Of a stretch of DNA of 64,000 nt, positions 1 through 8,226 are shown piece after piece. The position numbers and the translations under genes are program-made. Positions within the stretch are counted from its first letter, which is position 1; each line of letters starts with the position of its first letter. The stretch comes from DASUNQ01 sp035536455 (GTDB lineage Bacteria; Acidobacteriota; Thermoanaerobaculia; Multivoradales; UBA5704): NCBI GenBank assembly GCA_035536455.1, contig DATLOC010000043.1:29357-93356 (forward strand), in the 5' to 3' direction. The notes below the pieces were generated by a model. That model searched no databases, had not been told where the DNA came from, and was given only the letters and a program-made list of their open reading frames with translations.

Positions 1-1180
1 GATCGTCCTCGACGACCTGGCGCAGGAGGACCCGGCCGTCGAGGAGGTCTGGTTCTTCGACGGCCAGCGGCGCAGCGAGCGCGAGGTCGTCGAGGCCTTC
101 CTGCCGCTGGTGCGGCCGATCGAGTCGGCGGTGGCGGCGATCGCGGCCGACGACGTCACCTACGCCACGCCCGGCGGTGCCGAGACGCTCGACCGGATGT
201 CGATCACCCAGTGGCTCGACGACGCCGGCGTCTCGGGCTGGTTCCGGCGCCTCCTCGACGTCGCCTACACCACCGAGTACGGGCTCGAGCCGGGCGAGCA
301 GTCGGCGCTCAACTTCCTGCTCATGATCGACCCCGACCCCACGCCCTTCCGCATCTTCGGCGACAGCGACGAGCGCTTCCACGTCCACGGCGGCAACGAC
401 CTCATCACCGCCGCCCTGGCCGAGCGGCTGCGCGACGCCATCGAGCTGGACTCGCGGCTGGAGGCGGTCGGGCGGGCCGCCGACGGCACGCTGCGCTGCA
501 CCGTGCGGCGCGGCGGCATGAGCCGCGACATCGCCGCCGAGCACCTGGTCCTGGCGCTCCCCTTCACGCTGCTGCGCGACGTGCGGCTCGACCTCGACCT
601 GCCGCCGGTCAAGACGCGGGCGATCCAGGAGCTGGGCTACGGCACCAACGCCAAGCTGATGGTGGGCTTCTCCGAGCGCGTCTGGCGGACGCGCCACCAC
701 GGCAACGGCAGCGTCGTCGCCGACCTCCCCTTCCAGACCACCTGGGAGACCAGCCGCCACCAGCCGGGCGACGCCGGCATCCTCACCAACTTCACCGGCG
801 GCGCCCACGGCGTCGAGCTGGGCCGCGGCTCGACCGCCGAGCAGGCGGCGCGCCTCACGGCCGACCTGGAGCGCATCTTCCCCGGCAGCGCGGCGGCCCG
901 CCGCGGCATGGCCGAGGTGCGCTTCCACTGGCCCACCCACCCCTGGACCCGCGGCAGCTACGCCAGCTACAAGGTCGGCCAGTGGACCACGATCGGCGGC
1001 GCCGAAGGCGAGCCGGCCGGCAACGTCCGCTTCGCCGGCGAGCACTGCTCGCGCGTCGCCCAAGGCTTCATGGAAGGCGGCTGCGAAACCGGCGAGCAAG
1101 CGGCGCGCGACATTCTCGCAGCGATGGGCCTGCCCTGGCCGGTGGCGGCCGACGCGGCGCGGCTGCGGCGGGCGGGTTAG
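1..1180 (+). CDS. Flavin-dependent amine oxidase, 3' part (5' end outside window)
   Basis: The reading frame is open from the left edge, so the N-terminal Rossmann FAD-binding part is missing. About 392 codons remain. The C-terminus carries the closing FAD-binding signature of flavin monoamine oxidases: FAGEHCSR followed by QGFMEGGCETGEQAA. Just before it lies the Trp/Tyr-rich stretch typical of the substrate and FAD C-terminal lobe (HPWTRGSYASYKVG). The family oxidises amines or related substrates using FAD and O2; the substrate cannot be read from the sequence. The gene ends 42 bases before a 21-bp tandem array and is convergent with the VWFA-related operon. The family assignment is firm and the exact substrate is unknown. 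Confidence 0.85.
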   Translation, partial: IVLDDLAQEDPAVEEVWFFDGQRRSEREVVEAFLPLVRPIESAVAAIAADDVTYATPGGAETLDRMSITQWLDDAGVSGWFRRLLDVAYTTEYGLEPGEQSALNFLLMIDPDPTPFRIFGDSDERFHVHGGNDLITAALAERLRDAIELDSRLEAVGRAADGTLRCTVRRGGMSRDIAAEHLVLALPFTLLRDVRLDLDLPPVKTRAIQELGYGTNAKLMVGFSERVWRTRHHGNGSVVADLPFQTTWETSRHQPGDAGILTNFTGGAHGVELGRGSTAEQAARLTADLERIFPGSAAARRGMAEVRFHWPTHPWTRGSYASYKVGQWTTIGGAEGEPAGNVRFAGEHCSRVAQGFMEGGCETGEQAARDILAAMGLPWPVAADAARLRRAG

Positions 1181-1221
1181 CCGGGCTCCCTTCGGGCCCT
1201 AGCCGTTTTCCCTCGGCCGGC

Positions 1222-1625
1222 CGCGCTCGTCCATGGCCTCCAAGGAGCTTTCCGGCTGGCGGAAGCCGAGTTTCATGGGCCCGTAGCAGCGTTCCATGCG
1301 CCCCAAGCCGCTTTGGCATGGAGCGCGGCGGTTTTCCATGGGGCCCCAAGTCATTTTCCATGGGGCCGAAGCCGTTTTCCATGGACTCCAAGGGAAAATC
1401 CATGGAGCCCGAGCCAACTTGCATCGAGCCCAAGCCACTTTCCATGAGGCCCAAGACGTTTTGCATGGGCTCCAAGCCATTTTGCATCCAGCCCAAGCCG
1501 CTTTCCATCGGCTCCAAGCCGTTCTGCATGGCGCCCAAGCCATTGTCCATGGACTCCAAGCCGCCTTGCAGCGCGCCCAAGCCATTTTGCATGGCGCCCA
1601 AGCCGCCTTCCGCGCCGTCTCGGCG
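1222..1625. repeat. Degenerate 21-bp tandem array (array 1), about 19 units
   Basis: The gap between convergent genes is filled by a 21-bp unit with consensus ATGGNSYCCAAGCCRYTTTSC. The ATG (or ATC) core recurs at 1233, 1275, 1296, 1318, 1338, 1360, 1381, 1402, 1423, 1444, 1465, 1486, 1507, 1528, 1549, 1570 and 1591, fading at 1612. Spacing is 21 except for 22, 20 and 22 bases between 1296 and 1360, so no single reading frame spans the whole array. Each unit carries a short T-tract, which is unusual in this GC-rich DNA, and units ending TTGC and TTCC partly alternate. Both strands are open for long stretches and read as heptapeptide repeats, but there is no credible start or ribosome site. 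I regard it as a DNA-level element. Confidence 0.85.
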
Positions 1626-1669
1626 GCCTTTCCAGCCGCTCCCGCCGCTAGCGCTCCGCCCGGCGCCGC

Positions 1670-3835
1670 CTAGCTGCCCGGCTTCCCCCCCACCTTGAAC
1701 GCCGCCTTGGACGTCACCGCCCGCCGCTGGCGGTCGAGGTTGCGGCCGAGGGAGATCGCGAGGCCCTGCGGGTCGGGCTCCAGCATCGAGACCTCCAGCG
1801 TGTACTCCCCGGGCTGGACGCGGCCGACTTGCAGGGTCGCGACCAAGTGGTCGAGGCCGGCGGCGCTGACGTCGCGGCCTAGGGGCTTGAAGCGCATGCC
1901 GCGGACCTCGCGGCCGTCGCTGCCGAGCACACGGCCCTCGACCTCCACGTTCTGGGTCGAGAGGTTGTAGCCGGCGAGGAAGACTCGCACCTGCTCGCCG
2001 GCCTTGACCACCGGCATCGCCGAGGGAACGAAGACCTGCCCGCCGGCGACGAAGGGGTAGGCGTCGCTGCCGACGACGCCGCCGGCGACCTCGCGCACCG
2101 TCAGGCCGCCGCGCTCCGGCTGCACGAAGAAGGGCTGCAGCAGGCGGCTCGCGACCTTGCCGAAGTCCGGCACCTCCAGCGGCAGCGAGCGCACCGTGGC
2201 GCGGCCGCTGTCGGCGCTGCGCACCAGGAGGCGCAGGTCGTATTTCCCCGGCGCCAGGTAGAGGTCGCCGACGAAGCGGACGCCGCCGGCGCGCACGCTC
2301 TCGCCGTGGCGCGCGGTCTCGTAGCGCACCACCTGCGAGAAGTAGTCCGCGACCTCGCGCTGCGGGTCGAGGGCGTAGCCGTAGAACTCCAGCGTATGGG
2401 TCGCCCCCCTCCCCTCCGCGGCGAGGCTCGTGGCATCCACCTCGATGACCACCGGCACGTAGGCGCCGCCCTCCGGCGCGCGGAAGGGGGTGGCGAGCGC
2501 CGTGGTCTGGAGGTCGGAGCGCTCGGGGCCGAGCAGCAGCTCGATCGCCTTGGCCATGCGGCGCGACGCCGCCTGTCCCAGCGGCCGCGGCGCGTAGTAG
2601 CCGGCGCGGTGCACCACCTTCCCCTTGCGGCCGCCGCGCAGGCGGACGTCGAGCTTGTGGTACTTGCCGTCGTGCTGGATGTCCGGCGCCTCCAGGGTCA
2701 GCACGTAGGTCACCGTCGAGGTCTCGAGCACCCGCGCCATCGCCTCGGAGAGGTCGTTGGTCTGGGAGAGGAAGCTGCCGCCGGTCTCCTTCGCCATGTA
2801 CCAGAGCCCTTCGGAGGAGAAGCCCGTCGGGTCCCAGTTGCCGGAGAGGCCGAAGGCCTCGACGGTGTGGATCACCCAGTTGGCGCGGCGGAACTGCTCG
2901 GCCATGCGCTCGAGATCGCCGTAAGCGGAGGCGTCGGCCAACGCCGAGCTGCCGCCGCTCGCGCGCCCGCGGCGCATGAACCGCTCGCCGCGCAGCGTGT
3001 TGTTGACGAAGCCGTCGGAGAAGAGGATCAGGTGCTTGCGCCCGTCGATGCTCGCCGTCGCCCGCGCCATCGCGCCGAGCCCCTGGGTCAGGACCTCCAC
3101 CTCCGAGCGGCCCTGCTGGTAGTTGCTGCGCATCAGGTCGAGCGCCATCTCCGGCAGGCCCTCGGTGTAGTAGTCCTCCTCGAGCAGCGCCATGGCGAGG
3201 TTGTCCTTCTCGCCGAAGCCGCTGCCGATCTGGCCGCCGATGGCGGCGACGTCGCGCGGCGAGAGCCCCAGCCGCCCGGCCCCCGCCTCGTCGCGCAGCA
3301 GGAGAGCGCGGAAGTCGTCGAGCGCCGCCGCCGCCTGCGCGCGGTCGGCGGTGAAGTTGAGCGGCACGGTGACGCCGCGGGCGTTGGAGAAGAAGGCGAT
3401 GCCGACGAGATCGGTCGGGTGGAGCCCCTCGGCGAGGAGCTTGCGCGCCGCCTGTTCGGCGGCGACGAGCGAGCGCGTGGTGGTGAAGTAGAGGTCGAAG
3501 AAGAGCATGAAGTGGCGGCGCGCGGCGGGGCTCGGCGCGGCGGCGGGAGCGCTCGCGGGCGCGGCGCCGGTCGAGGAGGACGCGGCGAGGTCCACCACCT
3601 CGAAGGCGGTGACGGCGCGCGGCGTCTTGCCGTCGAAGGCTTCGAAGTCGGCGGCGGTCAGGCCGCGCACCGGCTTGCCGTCCTCGAGCACCTGCACCGG
3701 CACCTCGACGACGACGACGGAGGTCTCCTCGGCGAAGCTCTGCTCCTGCGCGCGGACCGCGGCGGGCGGTCCGGCGAGGGCGAGCGCGGCGAGGAACAGG
3801 GTGGCGAAAGGGACGGCAGCGCGGCGGTGAAGCAT
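1670..3835 (-). CDS. VWFA-related acidobacterial-domain secreted protein (paralogue A)
   Basis: A 721-residue protein with a signal peptide of about 30 residues ending near VRAQ. The hallmark N-terminal segment follows (EETSVVVVEVPVQV, then GLTAADFEAFDGK), as in the VWFA-related domain family expanded in Acidobacteria (TIGR03436 type). A von Willebrand A fold follows: first strand HFMLFFDLYF, later LILFSDGF, ending at HRAGYYAPRP near residue 415. The classical DxSxS metal site is not intact. The remaining 300 residues form a beta-rich C-terminal region. AGGAAGG lies just upstream of the ATG. It is the last gene of the four-paralogue cluster, 63 bases after paralogue B, and is the most divergent of the four. 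The protein is predicted to be exported; its ligand and function are unknown. Confidence 0.85.
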   Translation of the reverse strand: MLHRRAAVPFATLFLAALALAGPPAAVRAQEQSFAEETSVVVVEVPVQVLEDGKPVRGLTAADFEAFDGKTPRAVTAFEVVDLAASSSTGAAPASAPAAAPSPAARRHFMLFFDLYFTTTRSLVAAEQAARKLLAEGLHPTDLVGIAFFSNARGVTVPLNFTADRAQAAAALDDFRALLLRDEAGAGRLGLSPRDVAAIGGQIGSGFGEKDNLAMALLEEDYYTEGLPEMALDLMRSNYQQGRSEVEVLTQGLGAMARATASIDGRKHLILFSDGFVNNTLRGERFMRRGRASGGSSALADASAYGDLERMAEQFRRANWVIHTVEAFGLSGNWDPTGFSSEGLWYMAKETGGSFLSQTNDLSEAMARVLETSTVTYVLTLEAPDIQHDGKYHKLDVRLRGGRKGKVVHRAGYYAPRPLGQAASRRMAKAIELLLGPERSDLQTTALATPFRAPEGGAYVPVVIEVDATSLAAEGRGATHTLEFYGYALDPQREVADYFSQVVRYETARHGESVRAGGVRFVGDLYLAPGKYDLRLLVRSADSGRATVRSLPLEVPDFGKVASRLLQPFFVQPERGGLTVREVAGGVVGSDAYPFVAGGQVFVPSAMPVVKAGEQVRVFLAGYNLSTQNVEVEGRVLGSDGREVRGMRFKPLGRDVSAAGLDHLVATLQVGRVQPGEYTLEVSMLEPDPQGLAISLGRNLDRQRRAVTSKAAFKVGGKPGS

Positions 3836-3898
3836 GGGGCCTTCCTTCCTGCGGTGAAGCGCCCGCGCGGCGGGCGATTCAGAGTAGCAGGCGGAAGC

Positions 3899-6073
3899 TC
3901 AGCCGTCGCGCCGCGCTTGCGTGACCACTGCGAAGGGCGCCGTCGCCTTGACCGCCGCGCCGCTCGGCTCGGCGAGCGTCACTTCCAGCCGGTAGTCCCC
4001 CGGCGCGAGTCCCTCCGGGCGGAAGGTGGCGAGGACGCTGGCCAGGTCCCCCTCCCCCTTAAGGCGGCCGATGCCGCTCAGCACGCCGCCGGCGACCGGC
4101 GTGCCGTCGGCGGCGAGCACCCGGCCGCTCACGACCAGGTCGCCCGCGACCAGATGGTAGGCGCTCAAGAAGAGGCGTGTCTCCTCGCCGGCGGCGAGGC
4201 GCGGCCGTGGCGCGGGCACGAAGGGCTGCGCCCCCGGCCGGAACGGGTACTCGGCATCCTCCGCCTCCGCGCCCGCCTCGCGCAGGGTCAGGGTGCCCTC
4301 CTCGGCGGCGACGAAGAAGGGCGGCAGGAGCCGCTTGGCGATCCGCAGGGGGTCGGGGACGGCGAGCGGCACGACCGCCAGCGTCGTGCGGCCGCTGGCG
4401 GTGCCGCGCACCAGCAGGCGCAGCTCGTGCTCGCCGGGCGGGACCGCGAGGTCGGCGACGAAGCGCAGCCCGCCGCCGGTGGCCGTAGCCGAGCGCTCGG
4501 GATCGAGCTGGAGCTGCTGGGCGAAGAAGTCCTGCACCCGTCCCTCGCCGTCGAAGACGTAGCCGTAGAGCTCGAGCCCGAGGCCCTCCGCCGTTTTCTC
4601 GGCGGCGAGCGCCGCGCCCTCGACCTCGACGACGACTGGCACGTAGCCGCGCTCCGCGTCGGCCTCCCCGGCGAACGGGATCGCCAGCACCGCGACCGGG
4701 ATCTCGGCGTGCGGCTCGCCCGCCGCGATCATCTCGGCGGCGGCGAAGCGGCGCTCCGGCGCGCGTTGCTGCGCCAGCGGCAGCGGCGCGTAGTAGCCGG
4801 CCCGGTGGACGGCGCGGGCGCCGCGCGGGGCGCCTTTGAGCTCCACGCGCAGCTTGCGGAAGGCGCCGTCGGGCGGCACCTCGTCGGCGGAGAAGCTCAA
4901 GACATAGGTCAGGCTGCTCGCCTCGAGCAGCCGTCCCATCGCCTCGCCCAGGTCGTTGCTGTGGTTGAAGAACGTGCCGCCGGTCTCCTTGGCGAGGTAG
5001 AACATCCCCTCCGAGCCGATGCCGGTCGGGTCCCATTTGCCGGAGACGCCGAAGGCCTCGACGGTGTGGATCACCCAGCCAGAGCGGCGGAACTCCTCGA
5101 GCATGCGGTTGAGGTCGCCCATCGCCCCGGCGTTGCCGAGGAGCTCGCCGCCGCCGGGCATCGACGCGCTCTCGACGTCGTCCCCCATGATCAACGCGTC
5201 GTCGAAGCCGTCGGAGAAGAAGACCAGGGCCTTCCGCCCCTCGACCTCGCGCATCAGCCGCGCCATGACGGCGAAGTTCTCGCTCAAGGCAGCGATCTGG
5301 CTCCGCCGCCCCTGGGTCACGAACGGCGTGGTGATGGCGTTCATGTCGGCCAACGTCCCGCTGAGAAACACGCCGCCCCTGCCGCCGGCGGAGTCGGTGA
5401 TCCACGTCAGCGTCTCCCCGGCCAGGCTCATCTCCCAGCCGGCGAGGCTGCCGAGGCCGCGGACGATGGCGCGGAAGTCGGGCGCCGTGATGCCGAGCGG
5501 ATCGCGCTCGCCGCTCTCCGCCGCCTGCCGGCGCTGCCGCTCGGCCGCCTCGACGTCGTGCCGCAGCAGGACGGCCAGGGCGTCGAGCACGCGCTCCACC
5601 TGCCCCCGGTCGGAGGTGAAGCCGACCGGCATGACCACGCCATGCGCCGGGGTGTAGAAGGCCACGCCGACGAGGTCCTGCGGGTGGAGGCCGCGGGCCA
5701 GGAGCTGGCGCGCCGCCGCCTCGGACTTCTGTAGCGAGTTGGGGCCGGTGAAGGCGAGGTCGAAGAGAAGGAGGAGATTGCGGCGCGCGGCCGGCGGGAT
5801 CGGCGCCGGCCGGCCGCCGCCCGCCGTGGCCGCGAGGTCCACGATCTCCACCGAGGTGACGGCGCGCCGCACCTTGCCCTCCCAGACCTCGAAGTTCTCG
5901 GCCGTCAGCCCGCGCATCGGCTTGCCGTCCTGGACCACCTGGACGGGGACCTCGACGACCACGACCGAGGTCTCCTCGCGGAAGCCCTCCGGCGCGGGCG
6001 CCTGCGCGGAGGCGGCGGGGACGAGCGCGAGCGCGGCGGCGAGCGCGGCGCAGCCGATGGCGCCGCGACTCAC
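3899..6073 (-). CDS. VWFA-related acidobacterial-domain secreted protein (paralogue B)
   Basis: A 724-residue protein starting at GTG 6073, which overlaps the TGA of paralogue C (GTGA, 6070-6073) and suggests translational coupling. The signal peptide ends near VPAASAQ. It is followed by REETSVVVVEVPVQV, GLTAENFEVWEGK, the VWA first strand LLLLFDLAF, and LVFFSDGFDD in the metal-site region. The Ser positions of a canonical DxSxS metal site are missing. The VWA part ends at HRAGYYAPLP, and a 300-residue C-terminal beta-rich region resembles those of paralogues C and D. The frame is open far upstream on this strand, but only the GTG start gives a signal peptide aligned with the sister genes. 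Confidence 0.85.
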   Translation of the reverse strand: MSRGAIGCAALAAALALVPAASAQAPAPEGFREETSVVVVEVPVQVVQDGKPMRGLTAENFEVWEGKVRRAVTSVEIVDLAATAGGGRPAPIPPAARRNLLLLFDLAFTGPNSLQKSEAAARQLLARGLHPQDLVGVAFYTPAHGVVMPVGFTSDRGQVERVLDALAVLLRHDVEAAERQRRQAAESGERDPLGITAPDFRAIVRGLGSLAGWEMSLAGETLTWITDSAGGRGGVFLSGTLADMNAITTPFVTQGRRSQIAALSENFAVMARLMREVEGRKALVFFSDGFDDALIMGDDVESASMPGGGELLGNAGAMGDLNRMLEEFRRSGWVIHTVEAFGVSGKWDPTGIGSEGMFYLAKETGGTFFNHSNDLGEAMGRLLEASSLTYVLSFSADEVPPDGAFRKLRVELKGAPRGARAVHRAGYYAPLPLAQQRAPERRFAAAEMIAAGEPHAEIPVAVLAIPFAGEADAERGYVPVVVEVEGAALAAEKTAEGLGLELYGYVFDGEGRVQDFFAQQLQLDPERSATATGGGLRFVADLAVPPGEHELRLLVRGTASGRTTLAVVPLAVPDPLRIAKRLLPPFFVAAEEGTLTLREAGAEAEDAEYPFRPGAQPFVPAPRPRLAAGEETRLFLSAYHLVAGDLVVSGRVLAADGTPVAGGVLSGIGRLKGEGDLASVLATFRPEGLAPGDYRLEVTLAEPSGAAVKATAPFAVVTQARRDG

Positions 6074-8226
6074 GAGGGGCCGCCGACGCGGAACGGCGCC
6101 GAGGCGCTGAGCCTCCCCCCTTGCGGCTCGACCAGCGTCACCTGCAGCCGGTAGGCCCCGGGGGCGAGGCCTTCCGGTCGGAAGGTGGCGAGCACGCGGT
6201 CGAGGCCGTCGCCGGCGGTGACCCGCCCGAGCCCCGTGAGCACCCCCCCGGCGACCGGCTTGCCGTCGGGCGAGAGAACGCGCCCGCTCACTTCGAGGTC
6301 GCCGGTCGCCAGGTGGTAGCCGGCGACGAAGAGGCGCACCTCCTCGCCGGCGGCCAGCTTCGGGTCGGCCTCGGGGACGAACGGCTGCTCGCCGAGCCGG
6401 AAGGGGTAGCCGGTGCCGGCCGCGTCGGCGCCCGCCTCGCGCACCGTCAGCGCGGAGTCGCCGCCGGCGACGAAGAAGGGGGGCAGCAGGCGCTTGGCGA
6501 CGCGCTGCGGAGTGGGCACGACGAGCGGAATGACGTCGAGGGTCGTCTTGCCGCTGGCGCCGCCGCGCACCAGGAGGCGCAGCTCGTGCTCGCCGGGCGG
6601 CAGCCGCAGGTCGCCGACGAAGCGCACGCCGGCGGCGCCGGCGGCGGCCGCCCGCTCGGAGTCCAGCCGGAGCTGCTGCGCGAAGAAGTCCTGCACCCGC
6701 CCCTCGCCGTCGAAAGCGTAGGCGTAGAGCTCGAGGGCCGCGCCCTCGGCCGTCGTCTCGGCGGCGAGCGCCGCGCCGTCGATCTCGACGACGACCGGCA
6801 CGTAGCCGCGCTCCTCCGTCCCTTCGAACGGCGTGGCGAGGACCGCCACCGGAATCTCGGCGCGCTCCTCCCCCGCCACTACGAGGTCGGCGGCGGCGAA
6901 GCGGCGCTCCACCCCCTGCCGCTGCGCCGCGGGCGTCGGCGCGTGCCAGCCGGCGCGGTGGACGACGCGGGCGCCGCGCGGCGCGCTCTTGAGCTCCACC
7001 CGGAGCTTCCGGAAGGCGCCGTCGGCGGGCACGTCGTCGGCCGGGAAGCTCAGCAGGTAGGTCTGGCTGCTCGCCGCCAGCATCCGCCCCATCGCGTCGC
7101 CGAGGTTGTTGCTGTTGTTGAACAGCGTCCCGCCGGTCTGATTGGCGAGGTAGAAGAGCCCTTCCGTGCCGATGTTGTAGGAGGTGACGCCTTTCGTCTC
7201 GACGCTGTGGATGACCCATCCCGAGCGCCGGAACTCCTCGAGCATCTTGTTGAGGTCGTTGAGCGTGCGCGAGTTGCCGTAGAGGTTCCCGATCGTCCCG
7301 ACGGACGAAGCAGAGCGCTCCGTCCGCTGGCCGAGCAGCATGTCTTCGTCGAAGCCGTCGGAGAAGAAGACCAGCGCCTTGCGCCCTTCGACGTCGCGCA
7401 GCATGCGCGCGAGGGCGCCAAGGTCCTCGCTCATCGCCCCGACCTTGCCGCGCTTCGCCTCCGCCACGTGCGGATTCATGATGATCTGCATGTGGTTGAG
7501 GGCGTTCGCCAGCAGGTCGATGGCATGGGGCGCCCTGCGGTTCGAGACCCAGGCGAGCGCCTCCCCCGAGAGGGCCACCTCGTGTCCTGTCAGGCTGCCG
7601 AGGCCGTAGACCAGCGCCGGGAAATCGGCGGCCGCGAGGCCCAGCGGGTCGTGGCCGCGCACCTCCTCGGCCTGCCGGCGCTGGCGCTCGGCGGCCTTGA
7701 CGTCGCCGCGCAGCAGGACGGCGAGAGCGTCGAGCACGCGCTCGACCTGCCGCCGGTCGGAGGTGAAGCCGACCGGCATCGCGAGCCCCCGCGCCGGGCT
7801 GTAGAAGGCGATGCCGACGAGGTCCTGCGGGTGGAGGCCCTGGGCGAGGAGGTCGCGCGCCGCGGCCTCTGCCTTCTCGAGCGAATCGCGGCCGGTGAAG
7901 GCGAGATCGAAGAGGAGGAGGAAGTTGCGGCGGGCGGCGGGCGGCACGCGCGCCGGGCGCGCGCCGGGCGCCGCCGGTGCGGCGAGGTCCACCACCTCGA
8001 AGGAGGTGATCGGGCGGCGCACCTTGCCGTCCCAGACCTCGAAGTTCTCGGCCGTCAGGCCGCCGACGGGCTTGCCGTCCTTGACCACCTGGACCGGCAC
8101 CTCGACGACGACCACCGAGGTCTGGTCCTGGAACTTCTCCTGCGCCGCGGCAGGGCGCGGCCCCGACACGGGCAGGACCATCAGCGCGACCACGAGAATG
8201 AAGACAAACGGCAGACGAAGCTTCAT
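6070..8226 (-). CDS. VWFA-related acidobacterial-domain secreted protein (paralogue C)
   Basis: A 718-residue protein beginning MKLRLPFVFILVVALM, a clear signal peptide. Its ATG overlaps the TGA of paralogue D (ATGA, 8223-8226). Domain order matches paralogues B and D: the DQTSVVVVEVPVQV segment, the VWA strand LLLLFDLAFTGRDSL, LVFFSDGFDED, HRAGWHAPTP, then a C-terminal region. The C-terminal region contains LELYAYAFDGEGRVQDFFAQQL, shared with minor changes by B and D. The four genes are one operon produced by tandem duplication. Conserved blocks lie at the VWA fold and this C-terminal strand pair, while the middle helical part is variable. The function is unknown. Confidence 0.85.
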   Translation of the reverse strand: MKLRLPFVFILVVALMVLPVSGPRPAAAQEKFQDQTSVVVVEVPVQVVKDGKPVGGLTAENFEVWDGKVRRPITSFEVVDLAAPAAPGARPARVPPAARRNFLLLFDLAFTGRDSLEKAEAAARDLLAQGLHPQDLVGIAFYSPARGLAMPVGFTSDRRQVERVLDALAVLLRGDVKAAERQRRQAEEVRGHDPLGLAAADFPALVYGLGSLTGHEVALSGEALAWVSNRRAPHAIDLLANALNHMQIIMNPHVAEAKRGKVGAMSEDLGALARMLRDVEGRKALVFFSDGFDEDMLLGQRTERSASSVGTIGNLYGNSRTLNDLNKMLEEFRRSGWVIHSVETKGVTSYNIGTEGLFYLANQTGGTLFNNSNNLGDAMGRMLAASSQTYLLSFPADDVPADGAFRKLRVELKSAPRGARVVHRAGWHAPTPAAQRQGVERRFAAADLVVAGEERAEIPVAVLATPFEGTEERGYVPVVVEIDGAALAAETTAEGAALELYAYAFDGEGRVQDFFAQQLRLDSERAAAAGAAGVRFVGDLRLPPGEHELRLLVRGGASGKTTLDVIPLVVPTPQRVAKRLLPPFFVAGGDSALTVREAGADAAGTGYPFRLGEQPFVPEADPKLAAGEEVRLFVAGYHLATGDLEVSGRVLSPDGKPVAGGVLTGLGRVTAGDGLDRVLATFRPEGLAPGAYRLQVTLVEPQGGRLSASAPFRVGGPS

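Noticed and set aside
1068..1601. Open minus-strand frame reading heptapeptide repeats of GLxxMxN type through array 1
   Set aside because: It overlaps the end of the amine oxidase gene, has no ribosome site, and the open frame follows from a 21-bp period. Indels in the array break the phase.
1296..1673. Plus-strand heptapeptide-repeat frames through array 1
   Set aside because: Several plus-strand frames are open at once, which a 21-bp repeat without stops gives automatically; no start signal favours one.
2306..5734. A 1142-residue plus-strand frame antisense to the VWFA cluster
   Set aside because: Typical antisense open frame of high-GC coding DNA; composition is low complexity (Arg, Gly, Glu, His) with no domain or ribosome site.
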